From positions 137,752 to 201,751 of the forward strand of contig NZ_WACP01000008.1 in NCBI RefSeq assembly GCF_008973665.1: a stretch of DNA of 64,000 nucleotides, read 5' to 3'. The notes under the pieces were generated by a model. That model saw only the letters and a list, made by a program, of their open reading frames with translations, made no database searches and was not told the origin of the DNA. Shown piece by piece: positions 52,488 to 61,987 of this stretch. The stretch comes from Paenibacillus tengchongensis. Lineage in GTDB: Bacteria > Bacillota > Bacilli > Paenibacillales > Paenibacillaceae. Each line of letters begins with the position of its first letter. Within the stretch, counting starts at the first letter, position 1. Both the position numbers and the translations under genes were made by a program.

Positions 52488-52970
52488 ATGGAGCAAGCGG
52501 TAAGAAGGCCTGGAGCTGTAATCTTTCTGTATATTCTGCAAGGATTTCTCGGAGTCGGAGCGATTGCCGGAGGGCTGGCACTGCTGGCTGATCCGAGCGG
52601 TGAAATGCTGGGAATGCCGGCTTCAGTGCTGGAACGGTCGCCGTTTCACGACTTTTTAATACCCGGTCTGCTGCTGCTGGTTATCTTCGGTCTGCTGCCG
52701 TTATTTGTGCTTTACGGGCTGTTCCGCCGGCCGGAATGGCCATGGTCGCTGAGGCTGACTCCGTTTCAGACGCTGCACGGCGCATGGTCTTTGTCGCTTT
52801 ACATCGGCTTTGGCCAGATTATCTGGATTCTGGTGCAGACCTTCATGATGAATGCCGTGTCGGTGATCCATGTGTTTTATGCAGGATTGGGTCTGCTGAT
52901 TCAGGCGGTGACGCTGCTGCCGACGGTGCAAAGATATTTTGTGCTGGACGGACGGGGAGAAAGAAGTTAG
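52488..52970 (+). CDS. Membrane protein, unknown function (160 aa)
   Basis: Four hydrophobic segments: FLYILQGFLGVGAIAGGLAL, FLIPGLLLLVIFGLLPLFVL, WSLSLYIGFGQIIWILVQTF and VFYAGLGLLIQAVTLLPTV. ATG 52488 is chosen with AAGGGTGA about 9 nt upstream; the frame is open for 9 codons further. No family is recognised beyond a general DoxX/membrane resemblance. Confidence 0.7.
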   Translation: MEQAVRRPGAVIFLYILQGFLGVGAIAGGLALLADPSGEMLGMPASVLERSPFHDFLIPGLLLLVIFGLLPLFVLYGLFRRPEWPWSLRLTPFQTLHGAWSLSLYIGFGQIIWILVQTFMMNAVSVIHVFYAGLGLLIQAVTLLPTVQRYFVLDGRGERS

Positions 52971-53021
52971 AATGGCAGTGAATATTAAAGGGCTTACATT
53001 TACGGCCGGGAGGGAACCGGA

Positions 53022-54038
53022 TTGACTACCATATACGATATCGCCAAACGAACCGGTTACTCGCCAACTACAGTATCCAAGGCGTTCAACAACTATTCCG
53101 ACGTGCGGGAGAAGACGCGCCAGGAGATTCTGGAAGCTGCCCGGGAGATGGGCTATCTGCCCAACGCACATGCCCGTACGCTGACCACCAAGAAATCCTG
53201 GACCATCGGTGTGCTGTTCGTGGAAGGAACCGGTGCAGGCATCCGCCATCCCTTCTTCGGGGCGGTGATAGAGGATTTTAAGCAGGTCGCCGTCGAGAAG
53301 GGTTATGCGCTGATGTTTATCTCGAAGGATGTAGGCGGCAAGCAAAGCGGGTATCTGGAGAACTGCCGCATTCACGGCGTCGACGGTGTGGTGGTGCTGC
53401 TGTCGGATTACGGTGATCCGTATTTTCAGGAGCTGCTGGAGAGCAACATCCCTATGGTAATTCTGGATTATGAAACGGCGCAGGCCCACACGGTCTGTTC
53501 GGACAACACGGCAGGTGCTCTGCAGGCCGTGGAATATCTGGTATCGCTGGGTCACCGCCGGATTGCGCATATCTCCGGAGGCAAGGGCACTTTTCCGGGA
53601 AAACAACGCGAGCTGGGATATATCGCGGCTATGGAATCACACAGCCTGGAGATTCCTGAAGGCGGCATTGTCGAGGGGGCCTTTTATTCCCTGGAGAGCG
53701 GGTATGCCGCCATGCAGCAGCTGCTGGCGCTTCAGGAACGTCCGACGGCTGTCTTTGCATCAGGGGACCTGCTGGCCCAGGGTGCGGTTATGGCTGCCAG
53801 GGACAGCGGTCTTGCGGTTCCGGCCGACATTTCAGTCATGGGCTTTGACGATATTGAGCTTTCCAAATTTGTAACCCCCGCTTTGACGACCGTCCGGCAG
53901 GACACGGCTTTGCTGGGCCGTCGTGCGGCGGAAGTATTGCTAAGCTCCATCGACGAAGGGCGCGGAGAAATGCAGGCGCTGGTATTCCCGGTGGAGGTGG
54001 TGGTGCGCGAATCCTGCGCGCCGCCGGCCGAAGAGTAA
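53022..54038 (+). CDS. LacI-family transcriptional regulator (338 aa)
   Basis: The N-terminal HTH is [20 protein letters not shown], followed by the hinge and the periplasmic-binding-like sensor ([20 protein letters not shown] and [18 protein letters not shown]). TTG 53022 has GGGAGGG 8 nt upstream. The palindrome at 54087-54106 just downstream is its probable target, giving local control of the GH30 and GH94-like genes. The effector is probably a glucan-derived sugar. Confidence 0.93.
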   Translation: MTTIYDIAKRTGYSPTTVSKAFNNYSDVREKTRQEILEAAREMGYLPNAHARTLTTKKSWTIGVLFVEGTGAGIRHPFFGAVIEDFKQVAVEKGYALMFISKDVGGKQSGYLENCRIHGVDGVVVLLSDYGDPYFQELLESNIPMVILDYETAQAHTVCSDNTAGALQAVEYLVSLGHRRIAHISGGKGTFPGKQRELGYIAAMESHSLEIPEGGIVEGAFYSLESGYAAMQQLLALQERPTAVFASGDLLAQGAVMAARDSGLAVPADISVMGFDDIELSKFVTPALTTVRQDTALLGRRAAEVLLSSIDEGRGEMQALVFPVEVVVRESCAPPAEE

Positions 54039-54086
54039 GAGGCTGTCTATAAGCTGCTTATCCTTGCGGCCTATTTTTTTCGAAAT

Positions 54087-54106
54087 AATCGAAACCGGTT
54101 TCGATT
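54087..54106 (+). promoter_or_regulatory. LacI-type operator upstream of the GH30 gene
   Basis: AATCGAAACCGGTTTCGATT is a perfect 20-bp palindrome with a central CG, as in LacI-family sites. It lies 61 nt before the GH30 start and after the regulator stop. Confidence 0.85.
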
Positions 54107-54167
54107 CTCGGTGCGCTCCGGCTTTTCGGTTATCATAAATCCATTTGAAGTACTAGGAGCTGATGAA

Positions 54168-55508
54168 ATGGCAAAAGTGCAGACTGTGCTGACGGCCAAG
54201 GACACGGATCACCGTCTGAGCCTGCAGCAGGCGATTGAATTCAAGGTGGCTACAGCCGGAGCCAAGGCGGATGTGACGCTGTATCCGGAGGAGGAATACC
54301 AAACCATCATTGGTTTTGGCGGCGCTTTCACTGAAGCCGCAGCCTACACGCTGTCGCGGATCGATCCGCAGAAACGGGCCGAGATTATCCGCAGGTATTT
54401 TGACCCGGTAGAGGGGCTCAATTACAGCATGGGCCGGGTGCATATCCACAGCTGCGATTTTGCGCTCGGCAATTACACCTACGTGGAGGAGGACGATACT
54501 ATACTTAAGACCTTCGACATTGCGCGTGACCGTCAGTGGGTGCTGCCGCTGATTAAGGATGCAATGGCGGCCAAAGGCGGCCAATTAACGCTGCTGGCCT
54601 CTCCCTGGAGCCCGCCGGCCTGGATGAAGACGAACGGTTCCATGAATCACGGAGGGTCGCTGAAGGCGGAATACGCCGGAGTCTGGGCCCGTTACTATAC
54701 GAAATTCATTGAAGCCTACTGCGAAGAAGGCGTGCCGGTCTGGGCGGTGTCGGTGCAGAATGAGCCGGCGGCCGTACAGGTATGGGATTCCTGTGAGTAC
54801 AGTGCGGAGGAAGAACGTGATTTTGTCAAAAATCATCTGGGACCGGCGCTCCGCGCTGCGGGTATGGGGGATGTAAACATCGTAATCTGGGACCATAACC
54901 GCGATATCATGGTTGAGCGCGCGTCGGCGGTGCTGTCCGATCCCGAAGCGGCAAGGTATGTCTGGGGGACCGGCATCCACTGGTACGGCGGCGAGGAGTT
55001 CGATAAGGTGGCCAAGGTGCATGAGCTGTTCCCGGATAAGCATCTGCTGTTCACAGAGGGCTGCCAGGAGGGCGGTGTCCGCTTGGGCGAATGGTTCACC
55101 GGGGAGCGGTACGGGCGCAATATGATCGGGGATCTGAACGCCTGGACGGAAGGATATCTGGACTGGAATCTCGTGCTGGATGAGACCGGGGGGCCGAATC
55201 ATGTGGGCAATCTGTGCGATGCGCCGGTCATCGCCGACACGGTAACCGGAGAGATCCATTACAACAGCTCCTATTATTACATCGGACATTTCAGCAAATA
55301 TATCGCTCCAGGGGCGGTGCGGATCGGTCTTACATCCACTACCGAAGACGTGCTGTCCTGCGCGTTCCGCAATCCGGACGGCACGCTTGCGGTCGTGCTG
55401 ATGAACGAAGGGGAAGAGGCGCAGAGCCTCACGCTCGGTCTGGGCGGGGAGACAGCCCGTTGTACGCTACCGCCGCATTCCATTACTACACATGTAATCG
55501 CTTTATAA
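54168..55508 (+). CDS. Glycoside hydrolase family 30 glucosidase/glucanase (446 aa)
   Basis: IGFGGAFTEAAAYTLSRIDP is the family N-terminal barrel motif. LTLLASPWSPPAWMKTNGSM and VPVWAVSVQNEPAAVQVWDS carry the acid/base Glu (NEP), and HLLFTEGCQEGG carries the nucleophile Glu. No signal peptide is seen, so it is probably cytosolic, acting on imported oligosaccharides. ATG 54168 has GGAG 9 nt upstream. The substrate may be beta-1,6- or other beta-glucan fragments (GH30_1/3-like), but this is not settled. Confidence 0.9.
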   Translation: MAKVQTVLTAKDTDHRLSLQQAIEFKVATAGAKADVTLYPEEEYQTIIGFGGAFTEAAAYTLSRIDPQKRAEIIRRYFDPVEGLNYSMGRVHIHSCDFALGNYTYVEEDDTILKTFDIARDRQWVLPLIKDAMAAKGGQLTLLASPWSPPAWMKTNGSMNHGGSLKAEYAGVWARYYTKFIEAYCEEGVPVWAVSVQNEPAAVQVWDSCEYSAEEERDFVKNHLGPALRAAGMGDVNIVIWDHNRDIMVERASAVLSDPEAARYVWGTGIHWYGGEEFDKVAKVHELFPDKHLLFTEGCQEGGVRLGEWFTGERYGRNMIGDLNAWTEGYLDWNLVLDETGGPNHVGNLCDAPVIADTVTGEIHYNSSYYYIGHFSKYIAPGAVRIGLTSTTEDVLSCAFRNPDGTLAVVLMNEGEEAQSLTLGLGGETARCTLPPHSITTHVIAL

Positions 55509-55540
55509 GCAGGTCACCACACCTTCAGGAGGTATAGAGA

Positions 55541-58500
55541 ATGAGCAGTTATTATTTCGATTCCGGCAAATTTGTGATGGAGCAGTTTCATGAGGGCAAG
55601 ACGTTCGCCAGCTTTCTCCCCGGACTTGCCGGGCTGAAAGGCATTCCGATGTGGACGTTCTATGTGAACCGGGGGCAGGGGATTTGCGGCTTCGGCGTGC
55701 GTGACAAAAATTCGCCGATCATGGAATTCTCCCCGGCCAGCATCTCCTATAAGAACGCTGCGGTAACCGGCTTCCGCACATTTCTGAAGCTGAACGGCTC
55801 GCCGGACATCTATGAGCCGTTCCAGGCGGCGCGCCCGGATGCGGACGCGCGGCGGAGCATGACGATTCTCCAGAACGGGCTGGGTATTGAGGAGCGGCAT
55901 ACCCGGCACGGGCTGAAGACGACTGTAGATTACTTTAATGTTCCGAACGACGATTATGCCGGACTCGTGCGGCGGGTGCGCATCGAGAATACCGGAGAGG
56001 CTGAACTGGAGCTGGAGGTGCTCGACGGCCTGCCGGAGCTGCTGCCTTACGGCTCCACGAACAGCGGGTACAAGGAGATGGGCAACCTGCTGCGCAGCTG
56101 GATGGAGGTCTATAATCTCGCCGAAGGCATTCCTTTCTACAAGCTGCGCTCCAGCACGAACGACGAGGCGGAGATCGGCGAGATTACGAGCGGCCACTTC
56201 TACCTGTCCTTCACCGCCGAAGGGGAGCGGCTGGCGCCGCTTGTTGATTTCGAGCTGGTCTTCGGCGGCAACACTTCGCTGATTTTTCCCGACCGCTTCG
56301 CGGAGCACCCGCTGGCTGCTCTGCTGGGAGAACCTCAATATCCGGTTAACAAGGTGCCTTGCGGCTTCAGCGGCGCCGCCCGCCGGCTCGCTCCGGGTGA
56401 GTCGCTGGTCCTCAATACCATTATCGGGCATGTCAGCGACATCGCCAAAATCAATGGCAGAGCAGCAGAGCTTGCCCAAGACAGCTATATCCGTGCGAAG
56501 GCCGCCGAAGCGGCAGCGCTGACGGAAGAATTGACGGCGGATATTGCCACCCGCACGTCTTCGCCGGTGTTTGACGCGTACTGCCGGCAGTCTTATCTCG
56601 ACAATTTTCTGCGCGGCGGGTATCCGTTTATCTTTGACAATAAGAGCGATGGAGCTGTTGTGCACCTGTATTCCCGCAAGCACGGCGATATGGAGCGGGA
56701 CTACAATTTCTTCTCGCTGGCGCCGGAATATTACTCCCAGGGAAACGGCAATTTCCGCGATATGAACCAGAACCGGCGCAGCGACGTCTTCTTCCATCCG
56801 CAGGTCGGTACCTTCAACATTAAGATGTTCTACAGTCTGATCCAGGCGGACGGCTACAATCCGCTCAGTGTTCAGGGAACAACCTTCTCGCTGTTGCCCG
56901 GCCGGGAGGCTGAACTTGCGGAATGGATCGCCGAAAGCGCGGCGAGCCATCAGAAGGAGCTTGTACAGCTGTGTCACAGCCGGTTTACGCCCGGCAAGCT
57001 GGTCAATTATATCGCCGACCATCAGATCGGGCTGAAGACAGGCGAGCAGGAGTTCCTTGCCGGTGTGCTGGCGCTGACGGAGCAGAACATCGAGGCCGCG
57101 TTCGGCGAAGGCTACTGGTCCGACCACTGGACTTATAATATGGACCTGGTGGAAGGGTATTTGGAGGTGTTCCCGGACCGCAAGCGCGAGCTGCTCTTCG
57201 GTGACGCGGGCTACACTTTCTATGACAGTCCGGCGTTTGTGCTGCCGCGCAGCGAGAAATATGTGCTCAGCGGCGGCAAGGTGCGCCAGTTCGGCGCGCT
57301 GCTGGAGGATGAGGAGAAGCTGCACAAGCTGGGCCGCAAAGCCTCCGAGACGCATTGGCTGCGCACACAGGGCGGCTTCGGGGACATTTACCGGACCCAT
57401 CTGTTCGGCAAAATGCTCTCGCTATCGCTGATCAAATTCGCCACGCTTGATCCGTACGGGATGGGCGTCGAGATGGAGGGCAACAAGCCGGGCTGGAACG
57501 ACGCCATGAACGGGCTCCCGGGCTTCATCGGCTCGGGGATGAGCGAGACGTTCGAACTGAAGCGGATGCTTCAGTTCCTGGCGGATGCGCTGGACAGCGG
57601 GGCCAGTCCTGCGGACAGTGTTGTGCGGCTGCCGCTGGAAATGGCGGAGCTGCTGGAGCAGGTGCTCGCGGCGGCGGAGGCCGCGAGCACGGGCGGGCTG
57701 TCCCAGTTCGCATACTGGGACACGGTCGCTTCCGCGCGCGAGGCTTACCGCGCGCGCATCCGCTTTGGCCTGGACGGCGCGGAGCGGGAGGTCCCGCTGC
57801 CGGACATTCAGGCGGCGCTGGGCACGTTCCTGCGCCGGGTTGACGCGGGCATCGCGAGAGCGGTGGAATGGGGCGGCGGACTTGTGCCGACCTATTTCCG
57901 CTTCGAGGCGGTGCGCTTCCGGCCGGTGACGGATGAAGCCGGCCAGCCGGTCATCAGCAGCTACGGCCTGCCGAAGGCCGTAGTGGAGGAATTTACGCCT
58001 GTGGCGCTGCCATACTTCCTGGAGGGGCCGGCCCGCTGGCTGAAGACACTGGATGACCGGGAGCAGGCCAGAGACATCTATAGCAAGGTCAAGGCCACGG
58101 AACTGTTCGATCCGGTGACCTCCATGTACCGGACCTCCGTATCGCTGGAAGCCGAATCGCTTGAAATCGGGCGCATCCGCGCCTTTACGCCGGGCTGGCA
58201 GGAGCGGGAATCCAATTTCCTGCACATGTCCTACAAATACTTGCTGGAGCTGCTGAAAGCGGGATTGTACGCTGAATTCTTCGGGGAGCTGAAGACCTCG
58301 CTGATTCCGTTCCTGGATCCGGAAGTGTACGGGCGCAGCACGCTGGAGAACTCTTCGTTTATCGCTACGGGCGGCAATCCCGATCCGGCGACGCACGGCC
58401 GGGGCTTCGTCGCCCGGCTGAGCGGCTCGACGGCCGAGTTCCTCAGCATGTGGAAGCGGATGATGGCCGGCGGCCGCATGTTCGAAGTCGAGGGCGGCGA

Positions 58501-58771
58501 GCTGACGCTGGCGCTGGAGCCGGCGCTGCCGGGCTGGCTCTTTGATGACCGGGGCGAGCTGTCCTTCACCTTCCTTGGCCGCACGGAAGTGACCTACCGC
58601 AACCCGCGGCGCGCCGATACCTACGGCGGCGGCGCGGCGGTAATCCGCAGTCTGACGCTGACCTGGCATGGCGGGGCCGCGCAGACCTTTTGCGGCGCTG
58701 TGCTGAGGGGAGAAGCGGCGGAGGCGCTGCGGCGCGGAGAGATTACTGCAATTACGGCGGAGATGGAATAG
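55541..58771 (+). CDS. GH94-like glycoside phosphorylase/hydrolase (1076 aa)
   Basis: A 1076-residue cytosolic enzyme with an N-terminal beta-sandwich (QGICGFGVRDKNSPIMEFSP and GIEERHTRHGLKTTVDYFNV) and a large helical-toroid domain. The likely catalytic Asp lies in KPGWNDAMNGLPGFIG, comparable to the DWND motif of GH94 phosphorylases; an Asp pair is also seen in DIYRTHLFGK. It resembles long GH94/GH149/GH161-type beta-glucan phosphorylases, but I cannot place it in one family. GGAGG precedes ATG 55541, 32 nt after the GH30 gene. The pair and the LacI gene suggest one beta-glucan utilisation unit. Confidence 0.6.
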   Translation: MSSYYFDSGKFVMEQFHEGKTFASFLPGLAGLKGIPMWTFYVNRGQGICGFGVRDKNSPIMEFSPASISYKNAAVTGFRTFLKLNGSPDIYEPFQAARPDADARRSMTILQNGLGIEERHTRHGLKTTVDYFNVPNDDYAGLVRRVRIENTGEAELELEVLDGLPELLPYGSTNSGYKEMGNLLRSWMEVYNLAEGIPFYKLRSSTNDEAEIGEITSGHFYLSFTAEGERLAPLVDFELVFGGNTSLIFPDRFAEHPLAALLGEPQYPVNKVPCGFSGAARRLAPGESLVLNTIIGHVSDIAKINGRAAELAQDSYIRAKAAEAAALTEELTADIATRTSSPVFDAYCRQSYLDNFLRGGYPFIFDNKSDGAVVHLYSRKHGDMERDYNFFSLAPEYYSQGNGNFRDMNQNRRSDVFFHPQVGTFNIKMFYSLIQADGYNPLSVQGTTFSLLPGREAELAEWIAESAASHQKELVQLCHSRFTPGKLVNYIADHQIGLKTGEQEFLAGVLALTEQNIEAAFGEGYWSDHWTYNMDLVEGYLEVFPDRKRELLFGDAGYTFYDSPAFVLPRSEKYVLSGGKVRQFGALLEDEEKLHKLGRKASETHWLRTQGGFGDIYRTHLFGKMLSLSLIKFATLDPYGMGVEMEGNKPGWNDAMNGLPGFIGSGMSETFELKRMLQFLADALDSGASPADSVVRLPLEMAELLEQVLAAAEAASTGGLSQFAYWDTVASAREAYRARIRFGLDGAEREVPLPDIQAALGTFLRRVDAGIARAVEWGGGLVPTYFRFEAVRFRPVTDEAGQPVISSYGLPKAVVEEFTPVALPYFLEGPARWLKTLDDREQARDIYSKVKATELFDPVTSMYRTSVSLEAESLEIGRIRAFTPGWQERESNFLHMSYKYLLELLKAGLYAEFFGELKTSLIPFLDPEVYGRSTLENSSFIATGGNPDPATHGRGFVARLSGSTAEFLSMWKRMMAGGRMFEVEGGELTLALEPALPGWLFDDRGELSFTFLGRTEVTYRNPRRADTYGGGAAVIRSLTLTWHGGAAQTFCGAVLRGEAAEALRRGEITAITAEME

Positions 58772-58797
58772 AACCAGGCGGGGAAAAGCCGCAGACT

Positions 58798-58826
58798 AGG
58801 AGGGCCTGTCAGGGCCCTCCTTTTTT
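58798..58826 (+). terminator. Terminator of the GH30/GH94-like operon
   Basis: AGGAGGGCC (58798-58806) and GGCCCTCCT (58813-58821) followed by TTTTT. Confidence 0.9.
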
Positions 58827-58874
58827 GCAGGGTAAGCTTTATTCGACTGCGGGGTACGGAGATTTAGTTCTACA

Positions 58875-59096
58875 TTAATTTGTAAGTATCTCCTCCCATA
58901 CCTCGTCTGATATTTGCGATTGAACAAATTCAAATCTTCCGCCAGGCAAACCAATAGTCATTTTGTTCCCTTTGCTTTTATACAGCTTGTACATAGCTCC
59001 ATTTGGTGTTACAGCCCATTGTTGGGCTCCCACACCGGCCCAGATATTTTTGATGCTTTTACTAGTAAAACAGTAAACACTGATCAAATCATACAT
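58875..59096 (-). CDS. Small protein in AT-rich insert, unknown function (73 aa)
   Basis: MYDLISVYCFTSKSIKNIW, then KGNKMTIGLPGGRFEFVQSQ and DEVWEEILTN. No membrane segment or domain is recognised. GGGGATG precedes ATG 59096. It begins 29 nt after the previous gene, so they probably form one operon. Codon use and base composition differ from the GC-rich neighbours. Confidence 0.65.
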   Translation of the reverse strand: MYDLISVYCFTSKSIKNIWAGVGAQQWAVTPNGAMYKLYKSKGNKMTIGLPGGRFEFVQSQISDEVWEEILTN

Positions 59097-59125
59097 CCCC
59101 TATCCCTTTTGATTTATCATACGGT

Positions 59126-59632
59126 TTACTCGATTGTTAAAATTTTATTTGTGATGTCGTATTGTACTGTAATTTTCCGGTTCTCTACTATCTCGGGGTG
59201 CTCATCATACAGGCCAGTAAGTCCATTCACCCTGCCTGGAACCGACTTTGGCACGCTCCCCTGATAGCTGTCACCCTTATACCGGATCAGTATTTTGCTG
59301 TTTGGATCTAAACTTTTGGAAACCTCGGAAATTTTACTGAATCTTAGAATTCCGAATCTATGGTCATTATCTGTTATGGATGTTGTTCCATATACCGCAT
59401 TCTTTTTATCGTTAACGGGTTCAGAATGAAAGGCTTCGAAGCGGTTAGAGTCAGTTTCGACTAATGGATCCTGAAAACTTGCTTTTGTTCTCTTGGCTTG
59501 TATCAGGATTTGAAGATATTCAAGTCTCTTCTGAAAGGCGGCAAGAAATAGTTGCCCCTCTTCAAGATTTAAATGGCTAACTTCATCAATAATTTTATCC
59601 AATTCGCTAACCAATAACTTAAGCTCACTCAT
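59126..59632 (-). CDS. AT-rich insert protein, unknown function (168 aa)
   Basis: MSELKLLVSELDKIIDEVSH is a predicted coiled helix, and the second half is beta-rich (HRFGILRFSKISEVSKSLDP and GSVPKSVPGRVNGLTGLYDE). AGGAGG precedes ATG 59632. It has its own promoter with an inverted repeat at 59667-59699. The AT content is far above that of adjacent genes, a sign of recent acquisition. No known family is recognised; the pairing with the 73-aa gene could be a toxin/immunity or similar module, but nothing in the sequence shows it. Confidence 0.65.
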   Translation of the reverse strand: MSELKLLVSELDKIIDEVSHLNLEEGQLFLAAFQKRLEYLQILIQAKRTKASFQDPLVETDSNRFEAFHSEPVNDKKNAVYGTTSITDNDHRFGILRFSKISEVSKSLDPNSKILIRYKGDSYQGSVPKSVPGRVNGLTGLYDEHPEIVENRKITVQYDITNKILTIE

Positions 59633-59666
59633 ACAAACGCCTCCTAATTACTATATTCAACTTATG

Positions 59667-59699
59667 AGTACATAATATTATTAATTGTACTAAAGTCAA
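59667..59699 (-). promoter_or_regulatory. Promoter and inverted repeat of the AT-rich cassette
   Basis: Minus strand: TTGACT (59694-59699), a 16-bp spacer, TATTAT (59672-59677). The inverted repeat AGTACA...TGTACT (59667-59672 and 59686-59691) straddles the -10 and is placed as for a repressor site. Confidence 0.7.
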
Positions 59700-59916
59700 T
59701 GACTAATCACTATAAAGTATTTGAAAGTTATTTTATGAACTTTAGAGTTAGATGATATAAATGCGAAAATGGCTTCTGGAAGTTAGTCTCCTAAAGTAAG
59801 TGACGGGAGCACCAATATAAGTGCGTTTCCGGCGCCACCCGAAAAATGAGCCCCCAAAACGGAAATTTGAAGCCTTTCCCGCTGCAATGCAGGCGATTAC
59901 AATAAAGAAGCAGAAA
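59700..59916. other. Intergenic region between the cassette and the sugar transporter
   Basis: No credible gene. It is AT-rich up to about 59800 and then changes to the base composition of the neighbours, marking a likely right edge of the insert. No direct repeat or transposase was seen. Confidence 0.5.
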
Positions 59917-59930
59917 TGAAAACGCTTTAT
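59917..59930 (+). promoter_or_regulatory. cre-like site upstream of the sugar transporter
   Basis: TGAAAACGCTTTAT agrees with the CcpA cre consensus at 13 of 14 positions. It lies 30 nt before the first permease start, a position for glucose repression. Confidence 0.65.
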
Positions 59931-59959
59931 ACAGAGAAACAGAACGATGTGGAGGTCGC

Positions 59960-60952
59960 ATGATGGAGAACAAGACAAGCGGGAACGGAAGTTCCGCGAT
60001 GAAGCCGCTGATTCCGGAGCTGATCGAAACCGGTACCGGACGCAAAAGCCCGCTCTGGAAGAGACTGTTGGCCCAGCGCCACCTGCAGACTATGGCCCTT
60101 CTCGGCGTGGTCTGGATGATTATTTTCAACTACATTCCGATGTACGGGCTGATCATTTCCTTCAAGGAATATAACATCGTCAAATCGATAGCCGAAGCGC
60201 CCTGGGTGGGGCTTGAGCATTTCCGCGAATTCTTCGACGATGATGAACTGGCCAACGTCATCCGCAATACGCTGGGCATCAGCCTGCTCAAGCTGTTCAT
60301 CGGATTCCCGCTGCCGATTGTGTTCGCCTTGTTCCTGAATGAGGTCCGTTCCCTGAGGTTTAAAAAGAGTATCCAGACCATCTCCTATCTGCCGCACTTT
60401 CTGTCCTGGGTCGTACTCGGCGGCATCCTGGCCACCTGGCTGGCGGATGTGGGGATTATCAACAATATTCTGCTGGCGCTGAACCTGATTGACAAGCCGA
60501 TCTCGTATCTCGCCGAGCCGAGCTATTTCTGGACTATTATTATCACCTCGGATATCTGGAAGGAGCTTGGCTGGTCGGCGATCATCTATCTGGCGGCCAT
60601 CGCGGGCGTATCTCCCGAAATGTACGAGGCGGCAACGATCGACGGGGCCGGGCGCTTTCAGAAGATGTGGTATGTCACGCTTCCGGCGATCAAATCGACG
60701 ATCAGCATCCTGTTCATCCTGGCGGTCAGCGGCGTGCTGAACAGCAACTTCGACCAGATACTTGTACTGCGCAACTCGCTCAACGACAGTGCCAGCAACG
60801 TCATCGACTACTACATTTATTACACGGGCATTGTCTCCAGCCGCTTCTCCTATTCGACGGCGGTCAACCTGATCAAGGCGGTCATTGCGCTGATTCTGCT
60901 TGTGATCGCGAATCAAGTCTCCAAAAAAATCAACGACACGTCGCTGTTCTAG
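59960..60952 (+). CDS. LplB-type sugar ABC permease (330 aa)
   Basis: MSD-type permease with six helices. YIPMYGLIISFKEYNIVKSI, then VGLEHFREFF, is the LplB signature. The EAA loop is AIAGVSPEMYEAATIDGAGR. GGAGG precedes ATG 59960. It partners the next gene and the lipoprotein. Confidence 0.93.
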   Translation: MMENKTSGNGSSAMKPLIPELIETGTGRKSPLWKRLLAQRHLQTMALLGVVWMIIFNYIPMYGLIISFKEYNIVKSIAEAPWVGLEHFREFFDDDELANVIRNTLGISLLKLFIGFPLPIVFALFLNEVRSLRFKKSIQTISYLPHFLSWVVLGGILATWLADVGIINNILLALNLIDKPISYLAEPSYFWTIIITSDIWKELGWSAIIYLAAIAGVSPEMYEAATIDGAGRFQKMWYVTLPAIKSTISILFILAVSGVLNSNFDQILVLRNSLNDSASNVIDYYIYYTGIVSSRFSYSTAVNLIKAVIALILLVIANQVSKKINDTSLF

Positions 60953-60969
60953 GCTAAGGAGGATCTCAT

Positions 60970-61860
60970 ATGTTCACGCTCAAGCGCAAAACGACCGGCG
61001 AAGCCGTCTTCGACATCGTCAATAATCTGATCATGCTGTGCATCTGCTTCATCACGCTGTATCCCATCTGGTATGTGCTGGTCAATGCCTTCAATGACGG
61101 CAACGACGCAATGATGGGCGGCATTTACTGGTGGCCGCGGGAGTTCTCGCTGGAGAATTTTGAGGCAGTCTTCCAAAGCCCCGGCATCATGCTCGCTATG
61201 GGAATTACGGTGGCCAAGACCGTTATCGGTGTCGCAGTTCACGTCTTGTTCACAGCGACGGTAGCCTATGCGTTGTCCCGCAGAAACCTGATCGGCGGAA
61301 AGCTCTATATCCTGCTCGGCACGATCACCATGTTCTTCAACGGCGGGCTGATCCCGACCTTCCTGCTGAACCGAGACCTGCATTTACTTGATAATTTTCT
61401 CGTCTATATCATTCCGGTCATGTTCAGCTTCTTCGATCTGATTATCTTCATGACCTTCTTCCGCGAAATCCCCGAGGGGCTGGAGGAAGCCGCCTGGATT
61501 GACGGTGCGAATGACTGGTCGATTCTCTTCCGGATCGTACTGCCGGTGTCCATGCCGGTGGTCGCGACCATCGCGCTGTTCCACGGGGTGTATCAGTGGA
61601 ATGATTATTTTGCCGGAATTATCTACATTAACAACCCGGATCTGCAGCCGATTCAGACCTACCTGTTCCGGGTGGTGGCGCAGTCCAGCTCCAACCAGAT
61701 GATGGTGGCCGTGCAGGGCAGCAGCGTGACGAAGAGCGTCACCTCGCAGTCGATCAAGCTGGCAACGATGGTGGTCACCACCCTCCCGATCGTATTTGTC
61801 TACCCATTCCTGCAGCGCTACTTCGTTAAAGGGATGATGATCGGGTCCATTAAAGGCTAG
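60970..61860 (+). CDS. LplC/YtcP-type sugar ABC permease (296 aa)
   Basis: Six helices. LIMLCICFITLYPIWYVLVN and the EAA loop EGLEEAAWIDGANDWSILFR are typical, and the C-terminus is FVKGMMIGSIKG. GGAGGA precedes ATG 60970, 17 nt after the LplB-type gene. No ATPase is encoded here; systems of this group usually share a common MsmX-type ATPase encoded elsewhere. Confidence 0.94.
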   Translation: MFTLKRKTTGEAVFDIVNNLIMLCICFITLYPIWYVLVNAFNDGNDAMMGGIYWWPREFSLENFEAVFQSPGIMLAMGITVAKTVIGVAVHVLFTATVAYALSRRNLIGGKLYILLGTITMFFNGGLIPTFLLNRDLHLLDNFLVYIIPVMFSFFDLIIFMTFFREIPEGLEEAAWIDGANDWSILFRIVLPVSMPVVATIALFHGVYQWNDYFAGIIYINNPDLQPIQTYLFRVVAQSSSNQMMVAVQGSSVTKSVTSQSIKLATMVVTTLPIVFVYPFLQRYFVKGMMIGSIKG

Positions 61861-61908
61861 CCGGACAGCGGCCGGAATGCCAGTATCGGATTCAACTAAA
61901 CTACAGGT

Positions 61909-61945
61909 AACTCCTCCGGCGCCCGTCTTTCCAGGCGCGGGAGTT
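61909..61945 (+). other. mRNA hairpin between permease and binding-protein genes
   Basis: AACTCC-GCGCC pairs with GGCGC-GGAGTT with a small bulge. No U-run follows, so it may stabilise or process the message so that the binding protein is made in excess. Confidence 0.5.
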
Positions 61946-61987
61946 ATAGTATAAAACTCATATTCTTTGCGAAAAGGGGTATACACA

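Noticed and set aside
55514..57400. A 628-codon open frame antisense to the GH94-like gene
   Set aside because: The plus strand has a strong GGAGG start and a coherent enzyme sequence; the antisense frame has neither.
60022..60036. Half of the LacI-type operator inside the LplB-type gene
   Set aside because: It is coding sequence for a conserved stretch near the N-terminus and lacks the second half of the palindrome.
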